This document shows, one piece after another, positions 1-7,242 of a stretch of DNA of 22,858 nucleotides (position 1 is the stretch's first letter; every line of letters starts with the position of its first letter). The notes beneath the pieces were generated by a model, which did not search any database, had not been told where the DNA came from, and saw only the letters and a list, made by a program, of their open reading frames with translations. This DNA is from JBGSOV01 sp964558715. GTDB taxonomy: Bacteria > Patescibacteriota > Gracilibacteria > CAIRYL01 > GCA-016699755. A program made the translations under genes and the position numbers. The DNA lies in NCBI GenBank assembly GCA_964558715.1, contig CAZLFD010000025.1:1-22858 (forward strand). The letters run 5' to 3'.

Positions 1-222
1 TTGCTTACTGCCATTCTGGCATTTTTAGCAACTCATTTCTGGTCTAGTCCCGAAACACTTGTATTATGCGGGAATTATGAAAATGTACTGGGCGATTGTT
101 TTTTGTTCTGACTTGCAAAATCGATTCAGAGTCGTCTTCTTGCATTCTCTACCTTGTTCTCAGTGCTGAATGTATTTTCTCTTATAGCAAAATCTCTCAT
201 TCATATGGAATCAAGGCACACT

Positions 223-673
223 TGGTGGAGGTGGGGGGAATCGAACCCCCGTCCGGTAAGGGAAGAAGAAAAGCGTCTCCGATCACAGTCCCGTTTGTTT
301 ACCGCAAGTGAATCAAAACGGAACAAAAACTCACTTGCGAAATATCCGTATTAATACTGGATTATGCGAAACAGACATTACAAAACCACATGTCCAGTCT
401 CGGATTGATGACGTTCTTTATATTTCCCCCGAGCGGAAAATACAAGAACGGGGCCGCGATGTTGGCAGCCACGAGCTCAAGCGAGGTACTTAGGCTACAG
501 CCAGAGCTCCTTTCGGAGCAAAGAAGGCTGCGATAGCTTCAGTAGCTTCGCGAGCTTTGGTTTGTGCAGTTGCACTTAGTTTGATTCTTGTGGATATACC
601 GGGGACAAAAATCACGCCCCGAGATCGCAGCTTATCCCCTCCTAGTCCTCCCGTCAAAAGCCAGGTCACCCCC
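223..673 (-). ncRNA. ssrA: tmRNA (transfer-messenger RNA)
   Basis: This RNA rescues stalled ribosomes and adds a degradation tag to the unfinished protein. Read on the minus strand, the 5' end GGGGGUG pairs with CACCUCC near the 3' end, giving a 7-bp acceptor stem with one G-U pair, followed by discriminator A and an encoded CCA at 225-223. Just before the 3' end is a tRNA-like T arm (GGTTCGATTCC within a GGGGG/CCCCC stem). A tag frame ending in ALAVA and a TAA stop lies in the middle. The 451-nt length is above the usual 350-400 nt, partly because the tag is long and the downstream pseudoknot region is large. The molecule appears to be the ordinary one-piece form. I saw no convincing terminator in 1-222 and no clear promoter in 674-919; the 5' end may be made by RNase P. 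Confidence 0.95.
490..573 (-). other. tmRNA proteolysis-tag reading frame (about 27 codons)
   Basis: In the tmRNA, a TAAGT just before a GCA codon resembles the UAGUC-GCA resume context of known tmRNAs. Starting at that GCA (573-571), the frame encodes ATAQTKAREA, then TEAIAAFFAP, then KGALAVA, followed by TAA (492-490). The hydrophobic ALAVA end is what ClpXP-type proteases recognise in other tags. The resume codon is inferred from context. A later resume point would shorten the tag but not change its C-terminus. Confidence 0.75.
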
Positions 674-919
674 GCGGTTTTAAAGAACACGTCCACAATT
701 TTTTAGCAGACGGCACTTCATTTTGCGGCATTCTGTAAGAAAATGCAAGACTTTTTAGCTCCCCCCATCATCTTGCGTCATCCCTGCCAAAGGTGTGATG
801 CGGGGCGAAAGCAGAAATCTCGTATTTATTGGAATCATTGAAGATCGGTGCATGCTTTGCGAGACCCCTGTTTCCCCTCCGGAATCGCATTTGCAACCGG
901 GGTGACGCAAGATTGTTTG

Positions 920-1564
920 TCATTTCTCAAACACCCGACACGATGATGAACGACGGCTTTCGCAGCGCCATTCTTCATCCACTTCTAAAATCGGCAAGCT
1001 GGCAAGTTGCTTTGCCATGCCATCTGGCGCGCGCAGCATGATTTGTGGCTGTACCGATTTCATCTTTAGCTCGAGAGAAATCTCTTCACCCGATGCAAGT
1101 TCATGCACCTCCAAGTATAAATCCTCTTCGCCGCTTTCGAGTTGCCAACCTGCTAAACCCACCGGAAATTGTGAGTAGTTTTTCAAAATCACGGTGTTGG
1201 TCTGCGGAATAACTTCACGAATACGCAGATGCTCGTAGCCGGTGCGCGATTCCACCAGATATAGCACCTTTTGTATTGGCGTCGTTTCGACTTGTGGCTC
1301 TGGCGTGAAAGCGAAGAAATACAGGCTCACCGAACGCGCGATGGTAATCGGCTCTTCAAACATCAAGCCGTCTGCCGGCGAACCATCAGCTACGCTCGTC
1401 CAAAAAATGCGCGCATCGTCAATGTTCGTTTCAAGAGCGAGCGAAAATTCTGCCGGATATACTCCCGGCTCTTTATTTGGCCAAACTTGCAAATCTGCTG
1501 CGACAATATTCATCGGCAACAAAAAAATGGCGACCAAGATTATTTTTAGGATTTTATGCTTCAT
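920..1564 (-). CDS. Secreted protein with chitobiase-C-terminal-like and lamin-tail (LTD) domains
   Basis: This 214-aa protein is probably exported. Residues 1-23 form a signal peptide (Lys-rich start, hydrophobic core, VAA before D24). Residues about 30-105 resemble the Fn3-associated/chitobiase C-terminal beta-sandwich: PGVYPAEFSLALET, then ARIFWTS, then EPITI and YFFAF. Residues about 111-195 fit the lamin-tail domain: LRIREVIPQ, then VILKNYSQFPVGLAGWQLES, then a late ASGEEISL. No catalytic residues are evident, so a structural or binding role on the surface is inferred. I chose the ATG at 1564, where the signal peptide starts; the open frame upstream lies inside the preceding gene, whose stop overlaps this start by 11 nt, so the two are translationally coupled. 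There is no Shine-Dalgarno motif. Confidence 0.75.
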   Translation of the reverse strand: MKHKILKIILVAIFLLPMNIVAADLQVWPNKEPGVYPAEFSLALETNIDDARIFWTSVADGSPADGLMFEEPITIARSVSLYFFAFTPEPQVETTPIQKVLYLVESRTGYEHLRIREVIPQTNTVILKNYSQFPVGLAGWQLESGEEDLYLEVHELASGEEISLELKMKSVQPQIMLRAPDGMAKQLASLPILEVDEEWRCESRRSSSCRVFEK

Positions 1565-1823
1565 CGGTTTCTGATTTTGGTTCAGAGATTTCAACGATGT
1601 CTGGCGTCGCTTCGCTTTTGAACAAATAGCGGATAGAAAAGGTAAAGAATATTCCGGTAAGCGAGCCCAGCGCGGCAAAACCCAAAAAGGGGAACATCAG
1701 GCTTTGGTCACGAAAGGTCGCCAGAAAAAAATATTCTTCAGCACGATAGCTAAAATTTCCGACGATCAAAACACCGGTAAGAATCAGCGAGATAAGGAAG
1801 AGAAAGTGCGTCAGAAATCGCAT
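1554..1823 (-). CDS. Small two-span membrane protein, LapA-like topology
   Basis: This 89-aa protein has a hydrophobic segment right after the start (FLTHFLFLISLILTGVLIVG), a loop of about 25 residues, a second span (FPFLGFAALGSLTGIFFTF) and a charged acidic tail. The two spans with a Gly-rich second helix recall the LapA/DUF1049 domain, but the match is by topology only. Function unknown. The frame is open to a TTG at 1856, but a promoter (TTGAAA-17-CACAAT, 1875-1847) would place transcription start near 1840, downstream of that TTG, so the ATG at 1823 is preferred. It is the first gene of a two-gene unit with the lamin-tail protein and is divergent from the yggS-like gene. Confidence 0.6.
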   Translation of the reverse strand: MRFLTHFLFLISLILTGVLIVGNFSYRAEEYFFLATFRDQSLMFPFLGFAALGSLTGIFFTFSIRYLFKSEATPDIVEISEPKSETDEA

Positions 1824-1846
1824 GAGATGACAAGAAGTCGAAGCAG

Positions 1847-1875
1847 ATTGTGCCAAATCAAAAGATTCTTTTCAA
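1847..1875 (-). promoter_or_regulatory. Promoter for the membrane protein/LTD gene pair
   Basis: On the minus strand, TTGAAA (1875-1870) and CACAAT (1852-1847) are separated by 17 nt, matching a sigma70-type promoter. Predicted start is near 1840, giving a leader of about 17 nt. It overlaps the region feeding the divergent yggS-like gene. Confidence 0.5.
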
Positions 1876-1888
1876 TCACAAAGCCCGT

Positions 1889-1894
1889 TATACT
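1889..1894 (+). promoter_or_regulatory. -10 element of the yggS-like gene (near-leaderless)
   Basis: TATACT lies 8 nt before the ATG, so transcription should begin at or within a few bases of the start codon. The -35 region 17 nt upstream (TTCTTT) is poor. Confidence 0.4.
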
Positions 1895-1902
1895 TTTGTG
1901 CG

Positions 1903-2556
1903 ATGGATACTGCCGCGACATTTTTGGCTATTCAAAAAGAAGCTGCTGTGCATAATGCAAAACTGGTCGCAGTGGTGAAAAAACGTGAGGTTCATAAAAT
2001 CCAAACACTGATTGATGCCGGCGCGACAGATATCGCCTTTGGTACAGTGCAAGAGGCAGAAGCCAAACTCCCCAAACTCCGATTTAGTGGAACGGCACAT
2101 TTAATCGGACATCTGCAAAAAAACAAGGTGCGCAAGGCGCTGCAGCTATTTGATGTAATCCAGTCCGTCGATTCTCTCGCCTTGGCGGAACGAATCGACC
2201 AGGTCGCGGCGGAAGAGCAAAAGCAACCACGGCTCATGCTTCAAGTAAATATTGCGAACGATGCCGACAAGTTCGGTTTCTCGGTGGATAAACTGCATTC
2301 CGCACTTCCGCGACTGACAAAACTGACACATGCCACGATTGTTGGAGTGATGATGATCGGGCGCTTTGGCATGCTAGAAGTCGAGACGCGCAACGATTTT
2401 CGCGCTTTACGTCAGCTATTTCATGAAATCAAATCTAGCGAATACTTTGGCGATGCTTTTTGTGAGCTTTCAATGGGAATGAGCAGTGACTATCGGCTTG
2501 CGCTTGTAGAGGGAGCGACCCTTATCCGTGTGGGATCAGTACTTTTCTCCAATTGA
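1903..2556 (+). CDS. PLP homeostasis protein, YggS/PLPBP family
   Basis: This 217-aa protein is a fold-type III pyridoxal-phosphate-binding protein without known enzyme activity; family members buffer PLP and influence amino-acid and keto-acid balance in the cytoplasm. Family signatures present are LVAVVKK near residue 21-27 (the first Lys fits the PLP lysine), HLIGHLQKNKVRKA, QVNIANDADKFGF, the usually conserved GVMMIG, and near the end SMGMSSDYRLALVEGATLIRVGS, which forms the phosphate-binding part. Length is slightly below the usual 225-235. The N-terminus is short, with the first helix abbreviated. The ATG at 1903 is the only sensible start given the -10 element 8 nt upstream. No Shine-Dalgarno motif. 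No clear terminator follows before the next promoter. Confidence 0.92.
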   Translation: MDTAATFLAIQKEAAVHNAKLVAVVKKREVHKIQTLIDAGATDIAFGTVQEAEAKLPKLRFSGTAHLIGHLQKNKVRKALQLFDVIQSVDSLALAERIDQVAAEEQKQPRLMLQVNIANDADKFGFSVDKLHSALPRLTKLTHATIVGVMMIGRFGMLEVETRNDFRALRQLFHEIKSSEYFGDAFCELSMGMSSDYRLALVEGATLIRVGSVLFSN

Positions 2557-2668
2557 GATTATACCCCCTGTAGATATAGTACAACCATTATGCGCCGCAG
2601 CTTTGCAAAAGCGAGTCGTGCTAAAAAAATTTGCTGAACTAGGTGGCAGGCAGCAAACCCGCCACACT

Positions 2669-2697
2669 TTGCCTAAAGATTTGGAATCCGCTACACT
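2669..2697 (+). promoter_or_regulatory. Promoter of the SLH-RlpA-CAP gene
   Basis: TTGCCT (2669-2674), a 17-nt spacer and TACACT (2692-2697) form a good sigma70-type promoter. The predicted start near 2704 gives a leader of about 16 nt to the ATG at 2720, which rules out upstream in-frame starts. An imperfect hairpin (GTGGC/GCCAC arms, 2643-2665) abuts the -35 element and could be an operator or a weak terminator of the preceding gene. Confidence 0.6.
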
Positions 2698-2719
2698 CTG
2701 CCGCGGCTTTCCAAAGTTT

Positions 2720-5413
2720 ATGAAGACAAGAATCCGTGCACGATTTCAGGTGATGGTTTTGGCGTTCGCAACTCTCGCCTATAATCCCATTCCCGCTAAC
2801 GCCGATAAACTGTTTTCGGATGTCGCACTCGATCATCCGTATTTTGTGGCAATCTCTGAGTTAGAGCGGCGTGGCATACTAAATGGCTACGACGATGGAA
2901 GTTTTCGGCCAGAGGCAGATATTTCACGCGCAGAGGCGCTTAAGGTAGTGCTCTTAACCGCTGGTGCCGAAGTCAGCGGTATCGTCAATTCGCGCCCGTT
3001 CCCCGATGTGCCCATCGACTCGTGGTTTGCCGGTATCACTTGGAAAGGCGTAGAGCTCGGGATTGTGAAAGGTGATGGGGAAGGGTTTTTTCAGCCCACG
3101 CGCAATGTCACCCGGAGTGAGGCGCTTGCCATGCTATTTCGTGTTGAAGGTGCCGAACCGCCAGAAGTCGACAGCCCTCCTTTTCTTGATGTGCCAGAAT
3201 ACGCCTGGTATGCAGGCTATTTTGCCGAAGCCAAAAACCGCGGACTGATTGCTGGTGAGAATGTCGCGCCAGATCACCTGCTTACACGCGGTCAACTTTC
3301 AGACCTGACCTATCGCTTTTTTGAAGAAGAATGGGATGACACGGAGTTGGTCGGTAGTGCCTCGTATTACGGCAGTGGTTTTGATGGGCGGCGCACGGCA
3401 AGCGGCTCTATTTTAGATAACGGAAAATTCCACGCCGCACATCGCACTCTGCCGTTTGGTACACGCGTACGAGTCGTGCAAGAAGAATTTCTTAATTCGG
3501 TCGTGGTCGAAATCGTCGATCGTGGGCCGTATGTGCAGGGGCGAGTGATCGACCTGACGCAAGCTGCTTTTGATGCGCTTGTTCCGCTTTCTCGCGGAGT
3601 CACCCCGGTGCGGCTTGAAATCGTGCCCGACATGACTCCACTCGGTATCGCTGTTGATTGTGAGCCAGTAGATAGTAAAACCATTGCCGCTGATGCATTT
3701 GCAGACATTCTTCTTACCGCACCGATGCCAAGCATGTTTCGTAGCGGCGAGGTTTACTCTGTGCAAGGTACTGTTCTCAGTAATCCACCCACAGACGAAG
3801 TGACGGCCTATTACCGAAAAGATGGGAAAACGAGCTATTTTTTTGCCCCTGTCGAAGCCAGCGCTTTTTCTCTTCCTGTATTTTTTCAGCAAGCCGGAGA
3901 CTTTGAATTTTCTATTCTGCCCGGGCGTTCGGGAACGGCGCGCGTTGAGAATATCACTGTTCAAGCAGACACTTGCGAGCCGAATCTTGAAATCACCACA
4001 ACTGATCCGAAAAATTTTCGACACTTCTTGCAAGAGGGGAATGCGGTGCTGCAGTGGGATGATAATGAAAACGACATCTTTCGCATTGAAATCTCGCAAG
4101 ACACCAATTCCGTCACGTATTTTGTGCGAGATACGAATCAGTTTGCACCACCACTTGCTCCACTCCAGGGTTTTAAAGAAGGCTTGATGAGTATCAGCAT
4201 TTGGGGAGCCCAGTCAGATGGCGGGCCATTGCAGCGCACCAGTGGTTGGGCGTTTGGGTCCGAAAAGAAAGTCTATGCTGTAGAACATGTTTCTCGCGAA
4301 GATAATGAAATCTCTGACATAGAGCTGACGAGCGATTTTACGCCAGGCAGCAACATCGTGATCCGTGGCCGCACCGAAAAAGCCCTCTCTGATCAGGCGG
4401 TCATCATCCAACCGGATGAAACGATCATCGAAGTGCCGCTTGCCATAAATGGCAGCGACTTTCATGCCACTTTCGCACCCACCCAAAACGGCCCGCATAT
4501 TTTTGAGATCAATCAAGACGATGCCCTGATGCTGTTTGTGGGGGCGTCGATTCCGAGTGGTATGGCACCGCTTATCCCGAGCTACTTCGATCTGCGTAAT
4601 CAAGACGATCAAGAACCGGTTGCACTCGAGTTGATGCCGAATGTGATGTTGGGGCTCGTCAATCAAGAACGGGCCGAGCGAGGGCTGGTTGAAGTATCCC
4701 TCAATGAAAACCTCGGCAAACTGGCGCAGTTTCGCGCCGATGATATGTGCGCGAATCAGTACCTTGCCCATGTAGATGGTGATGGTAATACCGCTGAGGA
4801 TTATCGCGTGCTGTATGATGTTCAGACGGCTGTGGCGGAAAACCTGGCAAAAGACCGCAATGCACGCGGAGCGCACGCGGGTTTGATGCGCTCACCGCAA
4901 CACCGCAAGGCGATCATTAATCCGAACCATACTCGGGTCGGTTTTGGCCTTTGCTTTTCTGAAGAATCTGATCCGCCACCGCTGATTGCCGTGCAGATCT
5001 TTGGCGGCGAAGCATTTTCTTCTGACAATATTCCTGCCTATCGCGAACAGATACTTTCTGAAGTCAACGCAATCCGTGTCGATGATCCGGTGCTGCCGAA
5101 CACCGTGCTCGAAAGCGTTGCGCAAGATTGGGCGAATACGATGGCAGATAATGACTTTTGGGGCTTTAGCTATGGCGATGAAAGCCTAGAGCAAAACTTA
5201 CGTTCTGCCGGAATCAAGAGGGCAGCGAAATCCATTGTCTTTAAACTTGGGAGCATTACCGAAATCAAAAACGCTTTTCGTGAAGCCGACATCACCATCG
5301 GTGAAAGTACTCAGGCCAACTTTTTACTCGACCTCGATTACGAGAAGCTTGGGGTAGGTGTAGCGCAAAGCGACACCTGGGATGTGTTTCTTGTCGTGCT
5401 CGGGACACGGTGA
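2720..5413 (+). CDS. Secreted SLH / RlpA-like / double-CAP surface protein
   Basis: This 897-aa protein has a signal peptide at 1-28 (ends in ANA). Three S-layer-homology domains follow at about 31-80 (FSDVALDHPYFVAISEL, GYDDGSFRPEADISRAEAL), 94-143 and 155-201; these normally bind secondary cell-wall polymer. Residues 211-303 are an RlpA-like double-psi barrel (ASYYG, GRRTASG, AAHRTLPFGTRVRV, VDRGPY, GRVIDLT), keeping His and Asp residues thought to matter in RlpA lytic transglycosylases, while the usual acidic residue before ASYYG is Ser. Residues 304-635 are Ig-like linkers. Residues 637-766 are a CAP/SCP domain (LVNQERAERGL, AHVDGDGN, AENLA, SPQHRKAI, VGFGLCF), and 772-896 are a second, degenerate CAP copy lacking the His/Glu motif. 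I infer a wall-bound protein that may act on peptidoglycan. It converges with the next gene, 3 nt away. Confidence 0.88.
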   Translation: MKTRIRARFQVMVLAFATLAYNPIPANADKLFSDVALDHPYFVAISELERRGILNGYDDGSFRPEADISRAEALKVVLLTAGAEVSGIVNSRPFPDVPIDSWFAGITWKGVELGIVKGDGEGFFQPTRNVTRSEALAMLFRVEGAEPPEVDSPPFLDVPEYAWYAGYFAEAKNRGLIAGENVAPDHLLTRGQLSDLTYRFFEEEWDDTELVGSASYYGSGFDGRRTASGSILDNGKFHAAHRTLPFGTRVRVVQEEFLNSVVVEIVDRGPYVQGRVIDLTQAAFDALVPLSRGVTPVRLEIVPDMTPLGIAVDCEPVDSKTIAADAFADILLTAPMPSMFRSGEVYSVQGTVLSNPPTDEVTAYYRKDGKTSYFFAPVEASAFSLPVFFQQAGDFEFSILPGRSGTARVENITVQADTCEPNLEITTTDPKNFRHFLQEGNAVLQWDDNENDIFRIEISQDTNSVTYFVRDTNQFAPPLAPLQGFKEGLMSISIWGAQSDGGPLQRTSGWAFGSEKKVYAVEHVSREDNEISDIELTSDFTPGSNIVIRGRTEKALSDQAVIIQPDETIIEVPLAINGSDFHATFAPTQNGPHIFEINQDDALMLFVGASIPSGMAPLIPSYFDLRNQDDQEPVALELMPNVMLGLVNQERAERGLVEVSLNENLGKLAQFRADDMCANQYLAHVDGDGNTAEDYRVLYDVQTAVAENLAKDRNARGAHAGLMRSPQHRKAIINPNHTRVGFGLCFSEESDPPPLIAVQIFGGEAFSSDNIPAYREQILSEVNAIRVDDPVLPNTVLESVAQDWANTMADNDFWGFSYGDESLEQNLRSAGIKRAAKSIVFKLGSITEIKNAFREADITIGESTQANFLLDLDYEKLGVGVAQSDTWDVFLVVLGTR

Positions 5414-5416
5414 GGT

Positions 5417-6145
5417 TTAGGTTTCATCACTCCAATCGAAACGAGGCAGCTGCTTGGCTCGTTCGGCTTGTTGCTGGTCACGCGCGACCTCTCTCTCTTG
5501 TGCAGCTCCGCTTGCCCTCGTACGCTTAGAATATCTTATTACTTCACTCAGATTGTACAGCAGTTCAAAATTTCTTTGATAGCTTGATAGGCGAGAAAGT
5601 CTTATTACTTCACTCAGATTGTACAGCTCTTCAAAAGCACGGTAAAAGAGCAGTGCGCTAAATTCTGCTTCACGCTGGTTTAAAAACGCTGATTCGTCAG
5701 GGCATGAGCCCAGCGTGAGATCTATTTCTGCACTAAAACTAACATCTCTCCCATCAAGTCTCATTTTACCCCTATCTTCTCTATTAAATAGACGGATAAA
5801 TCGCTCTCTTATGGCCGAATAATTGGCACTCACATGCTTACCATCATTGGGGTCATAAACGAATGATTCTATCACTCTTCCATCTGGATACCAATCTCTA
5901 GCCAGTTTTACTCTTATTCGAAAACCAAACTGACGACGCAGCCCTTCGTAAAGCTGATTGAGCACATCTGATGCCTGCTGCAATTTTTTCATGTTTTGCT
6001 CGGCATTCTCGGCACACTGAAATATAGACGGATCCCCAATGATCGCATCAAGTTGTTGCTCAGGTGAACCAGCTTCAGCAATCAATCCGAGGCAAGAAAG
6101 ACGATTGCGAAATTCCATGAGAGCTCGGTGATACTCGCCACGCAC
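5417..6145 (-). CDS. Hypothetical cytoplasmic protein with internal duplication
   Basis: I do not recognise this protein. From the GTG at 6145 it has 242 aa; an ATG at 6118 would give 233. It has no signal peptide or membrane span. The middle contains RIRVKLARDWYPDGRVIESF and an acidic/basic mixed stretch. A 22-residue segment (LYNLSEVIR core) is repeated in tandem near the C-terminus, followed by a charged, Gln/Arg/Glu-rich helix that could form a coiled coil. The frame extends upstream past an in-frame TAA (6151-6149) into 26 further codons starting at an ATG (6229) right behind a consensus promoter. The gene may therefore be a nonsense-interrupted allele, use readthrough, or start internally with a leader peptide ahead. 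No Shine-Dalgarno motif decides the start. Base composition looks more AT-rich than its neighbours. Confidence 0.55.
   Translation of the reverse strand: MRGEYHRALMEFRNRLSCLGLIAEAGSPEQQLDAIIGDPSIFQCAENAEQNMKKLQQASDVLNQLYEGLRRQFGFRIRVKLARDWYPDGRVIESFVYDPNDGKHVSANYSAIRERFIRLFNREDRGKMRLDGRDVSFSAEIDLTLGSCPDESAFLNQREAEFSALLFYRAFEELYNLSEVIRLSRLSSYQRNFELLYNLSEVIRYSKRTRASGAAQEREVARDQQQAERAKQLPRFDWSDET
5534..5627. repeat. 28-bp direct repeat (66-nt tandem duplication)
   Basis: The same 28 bases occur at 5534-5561 and 5600-5627, a period of 66 nt or 22 codons. The repeat encodes the LYNLSEVIR motif twice in the hypothetical protein. The sequence between the copies has diverged, so the duplication is not brand new although its core remains identical. 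Confidence 0.85.
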
Positions 6146-6148
6146 AGC

Positions 6149-6229
6149 TTACTCGTAAACCAATTGTGAAAAGCTTTCAGGAGCGACTTCGACAGACTTT
6201 GGTGAAGAGAGTCTCTGAACAGTTAGCAT
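6149..6229 (-). other. 26-codon ORF upstream of, and in frame with, the hypothetical gene
   Basis: An ATG at 6229 opens a frame beginning MLTVQRLSSP and ending SQLVYE before TAA at 6151-6149. The next two codons lead into the GTG start of the hypothetical gene in the same frame. The ATG sits about 17 nt behind the predicted transcription start of the strong minus-strand promoter. It could be the original N-terminus cut off by a nonsense mutation, a leader peptide, or a site of stop-codon readthrough. Confidence 0.45.
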
Positions 6230-6235
6230 AGCGAT

Positions 6236-6252
6236 TGTGATATACTATCACA
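6236..6252. promoter_or_regulatory. Palindromic operator-like site
   Basis: TGTGATATACTATCACA is a perfect inverted repeat with 7-bp arms around a 3-nt centre. It directly follows the -10 of the minus-strand promoter and covers its predicted start site, a classic position for a repressor. It also lies about 70 nt upstream of the -10 of lgt. The regulator is not in view. Confidence 0.5.
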
Positions 6253-6281
6253 TGTATAATTAATATTGGTTTTGTTGTCAA
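6253..6281 (-). promoter_or_regulatory. Strong promoter for the hypothetical gene
   Basis: On the minus strand, TTGACA (6281-6276, perfect consensus) and TATACA (6258-6253) are spaced 17 nt apart. Predicted start near 6246 falls within the palindrome at 6236-6252. Confidence 0.65.
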
Positions 6282-6321
6282 TTATTTTACTGCGAAAGCC
6301 CAGGCATCTTCGGGCAAGTGT

Positions 6322-6330
6322 TGGTATACT
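6322..6330 (+). promoter_or_regulatory. Extended -10 promoter of lgt
   Basis: TGGTATACT fits an extended -10 (TGnTATAAT-like), with no good -35. It ends 12 nt before the lgt ATG, giving a leader of only about 5-6 nt. Confidence 0.45.
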
Positions 6331-6342
6331 GAGCATTGATCT

Positions 6343-7116
6343 ATGGATATCCCTGCTTCGCTCAGCATCGGCCCGCTCACCCTGCATTTTTACGGCTTGA
6401 TGTACGCAACCGGTGCGGTGTGCGCTTACTTCCTCACGCGTTGGGTTGCACGTAAGGTCGGTAAACCTTTTTCGTCAGATCATCTGACCGATGTGATCTT
6501 TTGGACCATGCTCGGCGGAGTGATCGGCGGGCGATTGGCGTATAGTTTTCTCTACAATCCCGATATTTATCTGGCTGATCCGGTGCAGATCCTTATGGTT
6601 TGGCAGGGAGGTATGTCGATTCATGGTGGGCTTTTGGGCGGATTTTTCGGGCTTTTGTTTGCCTGCTACAAAATCAAACGCCCGATCGCCGAAGTAGCGG
6701 ACTTGTTTTTGCCAGCACTTGCATTGGGGTTAGCATTTGGAAGATTGGGCAATTTTGTGAATGGCGAACTCTTCGGGCGTATTACCGAAGTACCTTGGGG
6801 GATGGATTTTGGTGATGGCGAAAACCGACACCCCTCCCAACTGTACGCGATGTTAAAAGATCTTCTCCTCTGTGCTATTTTTCTGTTCCTTATTCTGCGT
6901 ATCAGTTGGAAGCCCGGCGTGCTCTCTGGCCTCTTTTTCTGCATGTATGCGGTTTTTCGTTTTATCGTCGAGTTCTTTCGCGCACCCGATCCGCAACTGG
7001 GCCTGCTCGCTTTGGGGCTTTCGATGGGGCAGTGGCTGTCGATGGTCCTCTTTTTTGTAGGGCTAGGAATCATCTTTTTGTACGGATATTTTATTCCGAA
7101 ACGAAGCATGTCTTAA
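6343..7116 (+). CDS. lgt: Prolipoprotein diacylglyceryl transferase
   Basis: This 257-aa polytopic membrane enzyme transfers diacylglycerol from phosphatidylglycerol to the lipobox cysteine of prelipoproteins, the first step of lipoprotein maturation. Hallmarks are LTLHFYGLMYA in the first span, the WQGGMSIHGGLLGG motif, the Lgt signature GRLGNFVNGELFGR (residues about 133-146), HPSQLYAM, and the C-terminal FRFIVEFFRAPDP. About seven membrane spans can be read. Length is near the low end of the family (260-290). It is needed by the two lipoproteins of the cohesin operon in this window, but it is not linked to them in an operon. It is monocistronic: an extended -10 promoter lies just upstream and an intrinsic terminator about 50 nt downstream. 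Confidence 0.97.
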   Translation: MDIPASLSIGPLTLHFYGLMYATGAVCAYFLTRWVARKVGKPFSSDHLTDVIFWTMLGGVIGGRLAYSFLYNPDIYLADPVQILMVWQGGMSIHGGLLGGFFGLLFACYKIKRPIAEVADLFLPALALGLAFGRLGNFVNGELFGRITEVPWGMDFGDGENRHPSQLYAMLKDLLLCAIFLFLILRISWKPGVLSGLFFCMYAVFRFIVEFFRAPDPQLGLLALGLSMGQWLSMVLFFVGLGIIFLYGYFIPKRSMS

Positions 7117-7165
7117 AATCGCAAACCCCTTTGCATCCTCCTAATCTCGCATTCAACCCTCTGCA

Positions 7166-7200
7166 GCTCACCCTATTAAAGGGGAGCAATTATTTTTTTT
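7166..7200 (+). terminator. Intrinsic terminator of lgt
   Basis: GCTCACCC and GGGGAGC form a 7-bp stem with one bulged A around loop TATTAAA, followed by AATTATTTTTTTT. It lies 49 nt after the lgt stop. Confidence 0.75.
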
Positions 7201-7204
7201 ACGC

Positions 7205-7242
7205 AAAAAAACGCCGTAAACCGAAGTTTATGACGCCTTTTT
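7205..7242 (-). terminator. UUCG-loop terminator of the minus-strand orphan transcript
   Basis: Read on the minus strand, two 17-nt arms (7242-7226 and 7221-7205) pair with a single A-C mismatch and some G-U pairs around a C(UUCG)G tetraloop. The 3' arm ends in TTTTTTT. Read on the plus strand, pairing is weaker but T-rich sequence also follows, so it may back up lgt termination. Confidence 0.7.

Noticed and set aside
9..26. Hairpin TGCCA-TTC-TGGCA followed by TTTTT on the plus strand
   Set aside because: A 5-bp stem is weak, and no gene end is visible upstream within the window to need it.
1..111. Open plus-strand frame from the left edge to a TGA (36 codons, ends GDCFLF)
   Set aside because: It could be the tail of a gene cut by the window edge, but it is too short and has no recognisable feature.
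674..919. Hairpins (for example CCGG arms at 880-901) in the gap between tmRNA and the LTD gene
   Set aside because: They lack U-tracts and convincing stems; I see no gene or clear signal in this gap.
1554..1856. TTG start at 1856 for the small membrane protein
   Set aside because: It lies upstream of the predicted transcription start of the promoter whose -10 is at 1852-1847; the ATG at 1823 begins right at the hydrophobic segment.
2528..2719. 64-codon N-terminal extension of the SLH protein
   Set aside because: A good promoter sits inside it, and a clean signal peptide begins at the ATG at 2720.
2528..5413. Alternative genetic code with TGA as glycine
   Set aside because: TGA cleanly ends the yggS-like gene, the SLH protein and several operon genes at family-typical C-termini or ATGA overlaps.
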